NCBI GenBank assembly: GCA_900315695.1
Contig: ONAE01000032.1
Location: forward strand, 1 to 44,954
From: an uncultured Prevotella sp.
GTDB taxonomy: Bacteria; Bacteroidota; Bacteroidia; Bacteroidales; Bacteroidaceae
Direction of reading: 5' to 3'
DNA length: 44,954 nucleotides
This document shows, one piece after another, positions 21,958 to 30,099 of this stretch (its first letter is position 1; each line of letters starts with the position of its first letter). The notes under the pieces were generated by a model that made no database searches, was not told where the DNA came from, and worked only from the letters and a program-made list of their open reading frames with translations. The translations under genes were made by a program, and so were the position numbers.

Positions 21958-23954
21958 TATCCGTTGAAGGACTGAAAGTTGAGTTTGGGGTGAAGCCCCT
22001 GTTCGTGGATGCCAGCTTTGTCATCAACGATAAGGATCGTATTGCCCTCGTCGGCAAGAACGGTGCAGGTAAATCTACGATGCTGAAGATTCTCTGTGGC
22101 CAGCAGAAGCCAACAGCTGGTATCGTGAGTGTGCCTAATGACTGTCGGGTGGGGTATCTGCCTCAGGTGATGATCCTGCAGGATAATACTACCGTCAGAG
22201 AGGAAGCCCAGAAGGCTTTTGCCGACATCACCAAGATGAAGGACCGTCTCGACAAGATGAATCAGGAACTGGCTGAGCGCACTGACTATGAGAGTGAGAG
22301 CTATCTGGCCCTGATAGAGAAATACACCACTGAACACGAACGCTACATGATGATGGGAGTAGAGAGTAGGGAGGCAGAGCTGGAGCGCACGCTGACTGGT
22401 CTGGGATTCCTGCGCTCAGATTTCGATCGCCCCACCTCTGAGTTCTCCGGTGGTTGGCGTATGCGTATCGAACTGGCAAAGATTCTCTTGCAGAAACCAG
22501 ACGTGCTGTTGCTCGACGAGCCCACGAACCACCTCGACATTGAGTCAATCCAATGGTTGGAGCAGTTCTTGGCACAGAGTTCGAGTGCTGTGGTGCTGGT
22601 GAGTCACGATCGTGCCTTTATAAATAACGTGTCGAACCGCACGTTGGAGATCTCTTGTGGCAGAGTGATTGACTATAAGGTGAAATACAACGAATACGTG
22701 GTGCTCCGCAAGGAACGCCGCGAACAGCAGCTGAGAGCCTACGAGAACCAGCAGAAGGAGGTGGCAGATATGAAAGCGTTTATCGAGCGTTTCCGTTATC
22801 AGGCCACGAAGGCTGTTCAGGTGCAGCAGAAGATCAAGCAGCTGGAGAAGGTGGTGCCCATCGAGATCGACGAGGTGGATAACTCGGCGATGCACCTGAA
22901 GTTTCCGCCTTGTCTCAGAAGCGGCGACTATCCGATCATCTGCGACGAGGTGCGTAAGGACTATGGTGCCCATACCGTTTTCGATCATGTGACACTCACT
23001 ATCAAACGAGGCGAGAAAGTGGCGTTTGTGGGTAAGAACGGTGAGGGAAAATCCACCCTCGTGAAGTGTATCATGGGGGAGATTCCCTTTACTGGTGAGC
23101 TGAAGGTGGGGCACAACATCCAGATAGGCTATTTTGCCCAGAACCAGGCCCAGTTGCTCGATGAGAGTCTGACCGTATTCCAGACGATCGACAATGTGGC
23201 GAAAGGTGATATCCGCCTGCGTATCAATGATATCCTTGGTGCCTTTATGTTTGGCGGCGAGGAGAGTGATAAGAAGGTGAAGGTGCTCAGTGGCGGCGAG
23301 AGAAGTCGCTTGGCGATGATCCGACTGTTGTTGGAACCAGTAAACCTGTTGATTCTCGACGAGCCTACGAACCATCTTGATATGCCTTCGAAAGATGTGC
23401 TGAAGGAGGCTATCAAAGCCTTCGACGGTACAGCGATTATCGTGAGTCACGATCGTGAGTTCCTCGATGGCTTGGTGACAAAGGTCTATGAGTTTGGAGG
23501 CGGTAAGGTGAAAGAGCATCTGGGTGGTATATACGACTTCCTTCAGGCAAAGAAGATCAGCGAGCTGGATGAACTGGGCAGAAAGGACAGTATTAGTCCG
23601 ACACGTGCAAACTCCCAGTCCGAGCCGAGCGGACTCTCAGTCCGTCCAGTTGAACCAAAATCTTCCTCTGAAGAGGATCATTCGCAAGTCTTGGCCCAAG
23701 CAGCCCTCAGCTATGCCGAGCGGAAGGAACAGCAGAAACGCAGGAATCGTGCCGAGAAGGCTGTGAAGGAGTCGGAGGCAAAGATCGAGAAACTGGAACA
23801 GCGCCTCAAGGAGCTCGACGAGTTGCTGATGCAGCCTGAGAATGCCTCAGACATGACCCTTGTGACAGAATACACCACTACGAAAAGATGTCTGGATGAG
23901 GAGGTGGAGCGCTGGGAACAGCTCAGCGAAACTTTGGAATCATTTATTAATTAA
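21954..23954 (+). CDS. ABC-F ATPase (Uup-like)
   Basis: 666 residues with two ABC domains in one chain and no membrane segment, as in ABC-F ribosome-associated ATPases. Walker A motifs are GKNGAGKST near 35 and GKNGEGKST near 362. Signature/Walker B blocks are FSGGWRMRIELAK and LLLDEPTNHLD (near 165-190), and LSGGERSRLAM and LILDEPTNHLD (near 445-470). The linker is charged and helical. The C-terminal 80 residues form a coiled coil (EKAVKESEAKIEKLEQRLKE), as in Uup. The family resolves stalled or aberrant ribosomes. A serine/proline-rich linker (about 545-575) coded by inverted repeats (AGTCCG ... CGGACT) precedes the coiled coil. Confidence 0.9.
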   Translation: MISVEGLKVEFGVKPLFVDASFVINDKDRIALVGKNGAGKSTMLKILCGQQKPTAGIVSVPNDCRVGYLPQVMILQDNTTVREEAQKAFADITKMKDRLDKMNQELAERTDYESESYLALIEKYTTEHERYMMMGVESREAELERTLTGLGFLRSDFDRPTSEFSGGWRMRIELAKILLQKPDVLLLDEPTNHLDIESIQWLEQFLAQSSSAVVLVSHDRAFINNVSNRTLEISCGRVIDYKVKYNEYVVLRKERREQQLRAYENQQKEVADMKAFIERFRYQATKAVQVQQKIKQLEKVVPIEIDEVDNSAMHLKFPPCLRSGDYPIICDEVRKDYGAHTVFDHVTLTIKRGEKVAFVGKNGEGKSTLVKCIMGEIPFTGELKVGHNIQIGYFAQNQAQLLDESLTVFQTIDNVAKGDIRLRINDILGAFMFGGEESDKKVKVLSGGERSRLAMIRLLLEPVNLLILDEPTNHLDMPSKDVLKEAIKAFDGTAIIVSHDREFLDGLVTKVYEFGGGKVKEHLGGIYDFLQAKKISELDELGRKDSISPTRANSQSEPSGLSVRPVEPKSSSEEDHSQVLAQAALSYAERKEQQKRRNRAEKAVKESEAKIEKLEQRLKELDELLMQPENASDMTLVTEYTTTKRCLDEEVERWEQLSETLESFIN

Positions 23955-23966
23955 ATAACAACACTT

Positions 23967-26000
23967 ATGAGAAGACTTTTAACAATGATGGTCATGACAT
24001 CAATCTCTATGATGACAATGGCTCAAAGTACTTTGGGATCAGGTCTGAATGTCGCTGATTTTAACAAGAGCGTTCGTCCTGGTGACGATTTCTACGAGTA
24101 TGCCTGTGGTGGCTGGATGAAAGCCAATCCGCTGCCTGCCGCTTATTCACGCTATGGTAGCTTTGACCGTCTGCAGGAAGACAATGACAAGCGTATTAAC
24201 GCGATTCTGAAAGAACTGCAGAATAATACCTATGAGAAGGGTACTATCGAACAGAAGTTGAGCGACCTGTATAAGTTGGCAATGGACTCTACACGCCGTA
24301 ATCAGGAAGGTGTGGCTCCCTTGATGCCACTGATCAAAAAGCTCGAAGCTGCCAAGACCAACCAGCAGCTGCTCGACATCCAGTTGGAGCAGGCTCCTTA
24401 TGGAGAGCAGGAGTTCTTCTTCTGCTACTTCGGTGCTGACGAGAAGAATGCTACACAGAATATCCTGAGTGTTTATCAGGGTGGTCTGTCACTCGGACAG
24501 AAGGAGTATTATCTGGACAACGACAAGGCTACAGCCAACATCCGTGAGGCGTTTAAGAAGCACGTAGTCAAGATGTTCCAGTTGTTTGGCTTCAGCAAAG
24601 GTCAAGCTACCAAGAAGATGCAGAACATCATGAAGGTGGAGACTGCTCTGGCTAAGGTCTCTAAGTCGCGCACAGAGCTTCGTGACCCAGAGGCAAACTA
24701 CAACAAGATGACTCTGAAGGAGTTTGAGGCCAACTATCCTCATCTGCCTTTGGTAAAGGTGATGAATGCTAAGGGCATCGAGACCAAGTACCTGCAGGAG
24801 ATGGTTGTAGGTCAGCCGGCATTCCTTGAGGGTGCCAACAAGCTCGTGGGCAGCATCAGTCCTGCTGAGTATCGCGACGTGATGGAGTGGGGCTTTATCT
24901 CTGAGGCTGCCAACTATCTGAGCGATGCTACCGTTGCTGAGAAATTCGACTTTAATGGAAGAATCCGTTCTGGTCGTAAGGAGAATCATCCGCTTTGGAA
25001 GCGCAGTACGGCTCAGGTGGAGAATGTGATGGGTGAGGCTCTGGGTAAGATCTACTCTGAGAAGTACTTCCCTGAGGCTGCTAAGAAGCGTATGCTGACG
25101 TTGGTGAAGAACCTACAGATAGCCCTTGGTGAGCGTATTGCTGCTCAGGACTGGATGGATGACTCTACGAAGGTAAATGCCCTGCTGAAGTTGAATACCT
25201 TCTATGTAAAGGTGGGCTTCCCAGATAAGTGGACAGATATCTCAAAGCTCCAGATCGATCCAGAGAAATCCTATTACGAAAACATCCAGGAGTGCGACAA
25301 GTTCTGGAATGCTTGGCACATTGAACATACCGTCGGAAAACCCGTTGACCGCGATGATTGGCACATGACACCTCAGACGGTGAACGCTTATTACAATCCT
25401 ACGACAAACGAGATCTGCTTCCCTGCTGGTATTCTGCAGTATCCGATCTTCGATATGACTGCTGACGATGCCTTTAACTATGGCGCTATTGGTGTGGTGA
25501 TCGGACACGAGATGACACACGGATTCGATGATTCAGGACGCCGTTTCGACAAGGATGGCAACATGCATGACTGGTGGAAGGAAGCAGACGGAAAGAACTT
25601 TACAGCACGAACAGATAAGTATGCTGATTTCTTCAGCGCTATCAATGTGTTGCCTGACCTGAAAGGTAATGGTCGTCTGACACTGGGTGAGAATCTGGCT
25701 GACCATGGTGGTCTGCAGGTGGCTTGGACTGCTTACAAGAATGCCACCAAACTTTGTCCGCTTGGTGAGAAGGATGGCCTGACAGCAGATCAGCGCTTCT
25801 TCCACGCTTATGCTGGCGTATGGGCAGGAAACATCACTGAGGAGGAGATCCGTAATCGTACCAAGAGTGATCCTCATTCACTGGGTCGCTGGCGCGTAAA
25901 CGGTGCCTTACCCCATGTCGATGCGTGGTATGAGGCCTTTGGCGTGAAAGAGGGCGATAAGATGTTTATTCCCAAATCTGAGCGTCTGGAATTGTGGTAA
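23967..26000 (+). CDS. pepO: M13 zinc metallopeptidase (PepO/neprilysin-like)
   Basis: 677 residues with a signal peptide (MRRLLTMMVMTSISMMTMA). The zinc motif is VIGHEMTHGFDD near 512-523, the third-ligand motif GENLADHGGL near 575, and the upstream NAYYNPTTNEICFPAGIL is the substrate-binding strand of the family. The C-terminal RVNGALPHVDAWYEAFGV, with its conserved Arg, is intact. M13 enzymes cut short peptides, here in the periplasm or outside the cell. No lipobox is seen. It lies 12 bp after the ABC-F gene and is followed by a strong terminator, so it ends the three-gene unit. Confidence 0.95.
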   Translation: MRRLLTMMVMTSISMMTMAQSTLGSGLNVADFNKSVRPGDDFYEYACGGWMKANPLPAAYSRYGSFDRLQEDNDKRINAILKELQNNTYEKGTIEQKLSDLYKLAMDSTRRNQEGVAPLMPLIKKLEAAKTNQQLLDIQLEQAPYGEQEFFFCYFGADEKNATQNILSVYQGGLSLGQKEYYLDNDKATANIREAFKKHVVKMFQLFGFSKGQATKKMQNIMKVETALAKVSKSRTELRDPEANYNKMTLKEFEANYPHLPLVKVMNAKGIETKYLQEMVVGQPAFLEGANKLVGSISPAEYRDVMEWGFISEAANYLSDATVAEKFDFNGRIRSGRKENHPLWKRSTAQVENVMGEALGKIYSEKYFPEAAKKRMLTLVKNLQIALGERIAAQDWMDDSTKVNALLKLNTFYVKVGFPDKWTDISKLQIDPEKSYYENIQECDKFWNAWHIEHTVGKPVDRDDWHMTPQTVNAYYNPTTNEICFPAGILQYPIFDMTADDAFNYGAIGVVIGHEMTHGFDDSGRRFDKDGNMHDWWKEADGKNFTARTDKYADFFSAINVLPDLKGNGRLTLGENLADHGGLQVAWTAYKNATKLCPLGEKDGLTADQRFFHAYAGVWAGNITEEEIRNRTKSDPHSLGRWRVNGALPHVDAWYEAFGVKEGDKMFIPKSERLELW

Positions 26001-26024
26001 TCAGGTCAAAAAAAGTATAAAATG

Positions 26025-26059
26025 CCGTCGTAAATGTAAATTTACGGCGGTTTTTTTTT
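26025..26059 (+). terminator. Terminator of the LolA-like/ABC-F/pepO unit
   Basis: CCGTCGTAAAT (26025-26035) pairs with ATTTACGGCGG (26040-26050), one G-T pair, 4-base loop, followed by nine T residues. Confidence 0.9.
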
Positions 26060-26086
26060 GTAGATTTGTTTTTTTTATTAATTTTG
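26057..26086 (+). promoter_or_regulatory. Promoter of the kinase/AAA+/FHA/PP2C operon
   Basis: TTTG at 26057-26060, an 18-base spacer, and TAATTTTG at 26079-26086, followed by CACC. This is one of the best canonical Bacteroidetes promoters in the window. The ATG follows 27 bases later. No other promoter is evident before 34731, so the five signalling genes probably depend on this one. Confidence 0.6.
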
Positions 26087-26113
26087 CACCTAAGTTATTA
26101 CAAACACGTGCTT

Positions 26114-27058
26114 ATGAATGAAGATATTACTATAAACCCTGAGAGAACAAATCGAGGGAATCAGCAGATGCAGCACGAAGATCTGTTTATGGATCGTGCT
26201 GATCAGATGCAGATGGGGCAGCAGATGCAAATGAACATGCGTGCTGCTTCAGGTGTCGTTTGTCCCCATTGTGGTACAATCAATGATCCTGAAGCCGTTT
26301 TCTGTGCTTCTTGTGGTAGTCAGATCGGCAAGATGTCTTGTCCGAACTGTGGTGCTGAATTGGATGCCGATGCAGATTTCTGTGAGACCTGCCGCCGTTA
26401 TGTCCGTAAGGATGTGTGCTCCTTCTGTGGTGCCCATCTGGACGGAATGGAGGCTTTCTGTCCGGAGTGCGGTAGTCCGAGAGGCGGTATCGTCTGTCCT
26501 GTCTGTCATACGATGAACGACTTTGCTTTCTGCAAGCAGTGCGGCACACCGCTGACAGAAGATGCCATGATGCTGCTGGAACAAGTCCGTGAGATGCCAG
26601 AATATATCGAGATGAAGAAGCTGGCAGATGGTCTGCAGGAGATGGATCTGATGATTCCTTATGCTTCTGAGCGTGAGAAGCTCCGCGATGAGGAAAATAA
26701 TAAGTTGCGTGAGCGCGTTCTGACTTTGTTGGCACAGGATAGGGGAACACCTAATCCCATCATCCCTGAATCGGAGAATAAGCGTCTGTCTAAGGAAGAA
26801 TACGATGAGAAGAAGAGACAGTACTTAGATAAGATCTCTGCATTGCTTGATAAGTTGGCTCAGCAACCACAGCCCAGACCTGCCCAGGTGCGTAATTACG
26901 CGATGGCTTGTCGTCCTCAGGGAGTAAGACTTGCCTGGCAGTGCAATTACAAGCATGCGCTTCATTCCAGTCCATGTGGATGCGCCAAGCCTCAGATGGG
27001 TGGCAAGTGGGTGATTCTTGGTAACAATTCGAGAAAGGAAATAAAAGACGATATATAA
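26114..27058 (+). CDS. Multi-zinc-ribbon protein with cysteine-rich C-terminal tail
   Basis: 314 residues from the ATG at 26114; a longer frame to 26066 would run into the promoter. A Met/Gln-rich N-terminus is followed by four zinc ribbons at about 48-145 (CPHCG...CASCG, CPNCG...CETC, CSFCG...CPECG, CPVCH...CKQCG). Then comes a charged helical region with EYDEKKRQYLDKISALLDKL. The last 45 residues hold WQCNYKHALHSSPCGCA and MGGKW, which recalls the TerY-C metal-binding domain; that assignment is tentative. There is no catalytic domain, so an adaptor or scaffold role is inferred. Its stop shares one base with the kinase start (TAATG). Confidence 0.75.
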   Translation: MNEDITINPERTNRGNQQMQHEDLFMDRADQMQMGQQMQMNMRAASGVVCPHCGTINDPEAVFCASCGSQIGKMSCPNCGAELDADADFCETCRRYVRKDVCSFCGAHLDGMEAFCPECGSPRGGIVCPVCHTMNDFAFCKQCGTPLTEDAMMLLEQVREMPEYIEMKKLADGLQEMDLMIPYASEREKLRDEENNKLRERVLTLLAQDRGTPNPIIPESENKRLSKEEYDEKKRQYLDKISALLDKLAQQPQPRPAQVRNYAMACRPQGVRLAWQCNYKHALHSSPCGCAKPQMGGKWVILGNNSRKEIKDDI

Positions 27059-30000
27059 TGAATACAGATAGAACATTCGACCCAACTCGTCAAGAGGATA
27101 TCAATGCGACGCGTCGCATAAATGTGGGTCCCTCTACGGTTCGGCCTGCCTCTTCGACTATACGACCTGCTTCGGCAACGGTAAGGCCAGCTTCCTCCAC
27201 CATACGTTCTTCGGCTATGATGGGAGGTTCAGTAAGGCCAAACAGCTTGGCAACACCCGATGATAATGTAGATGATAAGTACTTCTTACTGAAGGGTAAT
27301 AAATATAAGAATATCCAGTCGTTGAGTGAGGATACTGGTGAAGCTCAGGTGTTCCTTGTTGAGCGTGATGGAGAGAAATATGTTCTGAAGATCTATTATC
27401 CGAATTTTGACGTCAACAAGAAAGTTCTACAGACCGTCTATAACTTCGATTTTGAGATGATTGTCAAGGTTTACGACTTTGGCAAGACCTATGTCGATGG
27501 TAAACACAGATATTATGAACTGATGGAGTTCCTCAAGGGCGGCACGATGCAGGAGTATCGTCTGAACGGCGATATGGACAAATTCCGCAGAATAGCCCTT
27601 CAGGGAGCCGCTGCGCTGGCCTATTGTCATCAGTGTGGTATCCTGCATAAGGATATCAAGCCAGGCAATTTCTTCTTCCGTGATAAGGAACATACAGAGC
27701 TTGTGCTTGGAGACTTCGGAATCTCCAGCTTCCTGGATCAGGACGGAAAGGCTCATAAGACCACACAGGCCCGTACCCCTATCTATGCTGCACCAGAGAT
27801 GTACACCGATGTGATCGATGGTGTGGTAGAGGTGATGCCTTCTGTTGACTTCTATTCATTTGGTATCTGTCTGATGACGCTCTGGTTGGGTGAATCACCG
27901 CTGAGCTCGAATGAGCGTACGATGATGCGCCAGAAGAGTGAGGGACGTCTGCCTCGTATCCTTGAGCTTCCCAGCCGTGTCAGATTGATTGTTCAGGGTC
28001 TGACGGTTGTCAATGCAGCCAACCGTTGGGGTTATAAGGAGGTTGAGGAGTGGTTCCTGGGTGGAAGCCCGAAGGTGGATCTCTCATCACCGTTCCTGAA
28101 ATATAAGAGCTTTGTTGTCGATCCTGACAAGAATCTTATTGCAGATAATATCCATGAGCTGGTTCCGCTGCTGCTCGACAATGAGAAGCTGGCTATCGGC
28201 TATCTCTATAATGGCCGTATCAGTCAATGGCTGGAGTCGTGCGGAAATGGTAAGCTCAGCACGATCATGAAGGATATCGTGGCAAACCGTTATCCTGTGG
28301 ATCAGCGTGCAGGTCTGATGTCGGCCATCTATAACATGGAGCCTACCTTTGCATATAAAGATGTGAAGGGCAATCTGTGTGAGGACGTTCATAGCATCGC
28401 CTTGTCGTTGCTGAGTTATCAGGGTGACTATGCGATTCTGCTTACGAATCCCAACGATACGTTGTTCCTTTATCTGGAGGCTCACACGACCTGTAACATC
28501 GACCGACTCCGTTCCTATTTCTCTAAGACCGATAAGAAAGGCTCACAGATTGCCGTCTTGAAGACAGTCTATGAGATAGATCCGGATATTCCGTTGCTGG
28601 CACGCTATCCTTCATCTACTTTGAAGGAGATCGTGGAGTCCTTCGGTAGAGAGCAGTTGACAGAAGATGACTGGCATAGTCTGACTGACGGACGACTGCT
28701 CGCCTGGATGTACAGCCATGAAGATAAGATGGTCTGCGAGAGTATGCGTATCCTGACTCAAGGAAAGTCTTACTCGGAGTCATTGGCCTATATGGTGTTG
28801 TATAATCTCGACCGTGAGGCTGGCTATGACCTCAGATCTGCCTTTACTCCTCAGCAGATTGGTGAACAGATCTGTGAGCGCCTGAAAGAGGTGGAGCATC
28901 TGGATGATGAGGGCTTCAAGAATGCCATGACTGATATTGTGGAACTGGATGGCAGATTCCACTATTATGCTCAGCTGCATGGCTGGACCGAGGTTCTGAA
29001 CGAGCACCAACGTTGTTTCGATCTTTCCAGTGAGGAGAATCGTGAGCGTCTCGGGGCCTATGACTATAAGACAGCTGTCTATCGTTTTTGTCGTATCTTA
29101 GGTACATCACCTGTCTATCTGATGCCTGATGGAAAGATTCTCACTGACGGACGTGAGCTTGATATCAAGAACCTGTCCCAGATAAGAACAGAGATCCGCA
29201 ATGGCTCTTACGCACAATGGATGTCTATCTTCTATCATGAAGACCCGTTTGCAGACTTCTCTGAAGAGTATTCCTATGAGAAGACCCTCGAGGAATGGCT
29301 GCTGACATTAGGTAAGATCGACAAGACACACAATTATTATAAGCGTTTTGTGGATGCACGTCAGGAGACATCATCCCGTATCAAGAGCGTGCGTGACAAC
29401 TGGAGGTATGCCAAAGGCAAGGAGAAGCTGTGGCGCTTCGTATTCTATGGGCTTTGTGCCATCTGGCTTTTGCTGGTTCTGGTGATAGGTGTGGAAGACC
29501 GGACCTATCTGCTTGACCATGCTCTCTTCTCTATAGGATTACCTCTGGGTGGAATGACTGCTCTCATCGTGGGTACCAGAGCTTTCTTCCGTGGCTATGA
29601 TGTGTTCTTCTCAATTCTATGGGGACTCGTGGGAGTGGCTTCGTCATATATACCTATTATTATATTAAAGTATTTCGGACAGTCGCATCCAGAGTTGTTC
29701 AATATCATCATTGTGGTCATTACACTGGTCTATATGCTGATATGCCACCTGACAGATTTCCGAGGAGACGAGAAAGCTGACAGTAAACTGATAGCTGAGG
29801 TACTGGAGAATGATATTAAATCATCGCTTCTTGAACCTTTATACTATACCTTTAAGACTAAGTCGTATAAGTTTAACGGTTCAAAGTTTGCGCTGTTGAA
29901 TGATGTGACCGATCAGGTGCGTTCTATCAGTGGTGAGAGTGTGCTGCATTATATCCTGTGGAGCCTGTTGGCACTGATATTTGTACTCGATTTCGTGATC

Positions 30001-30099
30001 TTCAGTCCAAAGATATTAAATGTAGCTAATCCAGATGCAGATAACCTGAAGTCGGTACCTGCACAAATAATCCAGCAATTAGAAAGAGACGTAGAATAA
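27058..30099 (+). CDS. Membrane-anchored Ser/Thr protein kinase
   Basis: 1013 residues. The N-terminus has four 7-residue repeats (residues 24-51: GPSTVRP, ASSTIRP, ASATVRP, ASSTIRS). The kinase domain spans about 75-340: K111 in YVLKIY, catalytic loop HKDIKPGN (197-204), DFG (219-221), APE (245-247) and D264 in the F helix. All key residues are present, so it should be active; HKD in place of HRD puts it in the non-RD class. A long helical region (about 350-790) of unknown function follows. Near the C-terminus there are about five hydrophobic segments (FYGLCAIWLLLVLVIGV, LFSIGLPLGGMTALIV, FFSILWGLVGVASSYIPIII, IIIVVITLVYMLI, ILWSLLALIFVLDFVIF), placing it in the inner membrane. It overlaps both neighbours by one base. 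Confidence 0.92.
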   Translation: MNTDRTFDPTRQEDINATRRINVGPSTVRPASSTIRPASATVRPASSTIRSSAMMGGSVRPNSLATPDDNVDDKYFLLKGNKYKNIQSLSEDTGEAQVFLVERDGEKYVLKIYYPNFDVNKKVLQTVYNFDFEMIVKVYDFGKTYVDGKHRYYELMEFLKGGTMQEYRLNGDMDKFRRIALQGAAALAYCHQCGILHKDIKPGNFFFRDKEHTELVLGDFGISSFLDQDGKAHKTTQARTPIYAAPEMYTDVIDGVVEVMPSVDFYSFGICLMTLWLGESPLSSNERTMMRQKSEGRLPRILELPSRVRLIVQGLTVVNAANRWGYKEVEEWFLGGSPKVDLSSPFLKYKSFVVDPDKNLIADNIHELVPLLLDNEKLAIGYLYNGRISQWLESCGNGKLSTIMKDIVANRYPVDQRAGLMSAIYNMEPTFAYKDVKGNLCEDVHSIALSLLSYQGDYAILLTNPNDTLFLYLEAHTTCNIDRLRSYFSKTDKKGSQIAVLKTVYEIDPDIPLLARYPSSTLKEIVESFGREQLTEDDWHSLTDGRLLAWMYSHEDKMVCESMRILTQGKSYSESLAYMVLYNLDREAGYDLRSAFTPQQIGEQICERLKEVEHLDDEGFKNAMTDIVELDGRFHYYAQLHGWTEVLNEHQRCFDLSSEENRERLGAYDYKTAVYRFCRILGTSPVYLMPDGKILTDGRELDIKNLSQIRTEIRNGSYAQWMSIFYHEDPFADFSEEYSYEKTLEEWLLTLGKIDKTHNYYKRFVDARQETSSRIKSVRDNWRYAKGKEKLWRFVFYGLCAIWLLLVLVIGVEDRTYLLDHALFSIGLPLGGMTALIVGTRAFFRGYDVFFSILWGLVGVASSYIPIIILKYFGQSHPELFNIIIVVITLVYMLICHLTDFRGDEKADSKLIAEVLENDIKSSLLEPLYYTFKTKSYKFNGSKFALLNDVTDQVRSISGESVLHYILWSLLALIFVLDFVIFSPKILNVANPDADNLKSVPAQIIQQLERDVE
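27127..27210 (+). repeat. Four 21-bp tandem repeats coding the kinase N-terminus
   Basis: Each unit codes for a 7-residue (P/A)(S/A)(S/A)T(V/I)R(P/S) element. Third codon positions differ between units (TCTTCG, TCGGCA, TCCTCC), while the peptide stays the same, which suggests selection on the protein sequence rather than recent slippage. Confidence 0.75.

Noticed and set aside
22545-23519. 324-codon minus-strand frame inside the ABC-F gene
   Set aside because: Shadow of the codon pattern of the ABC-F gene; no recognisable domain.
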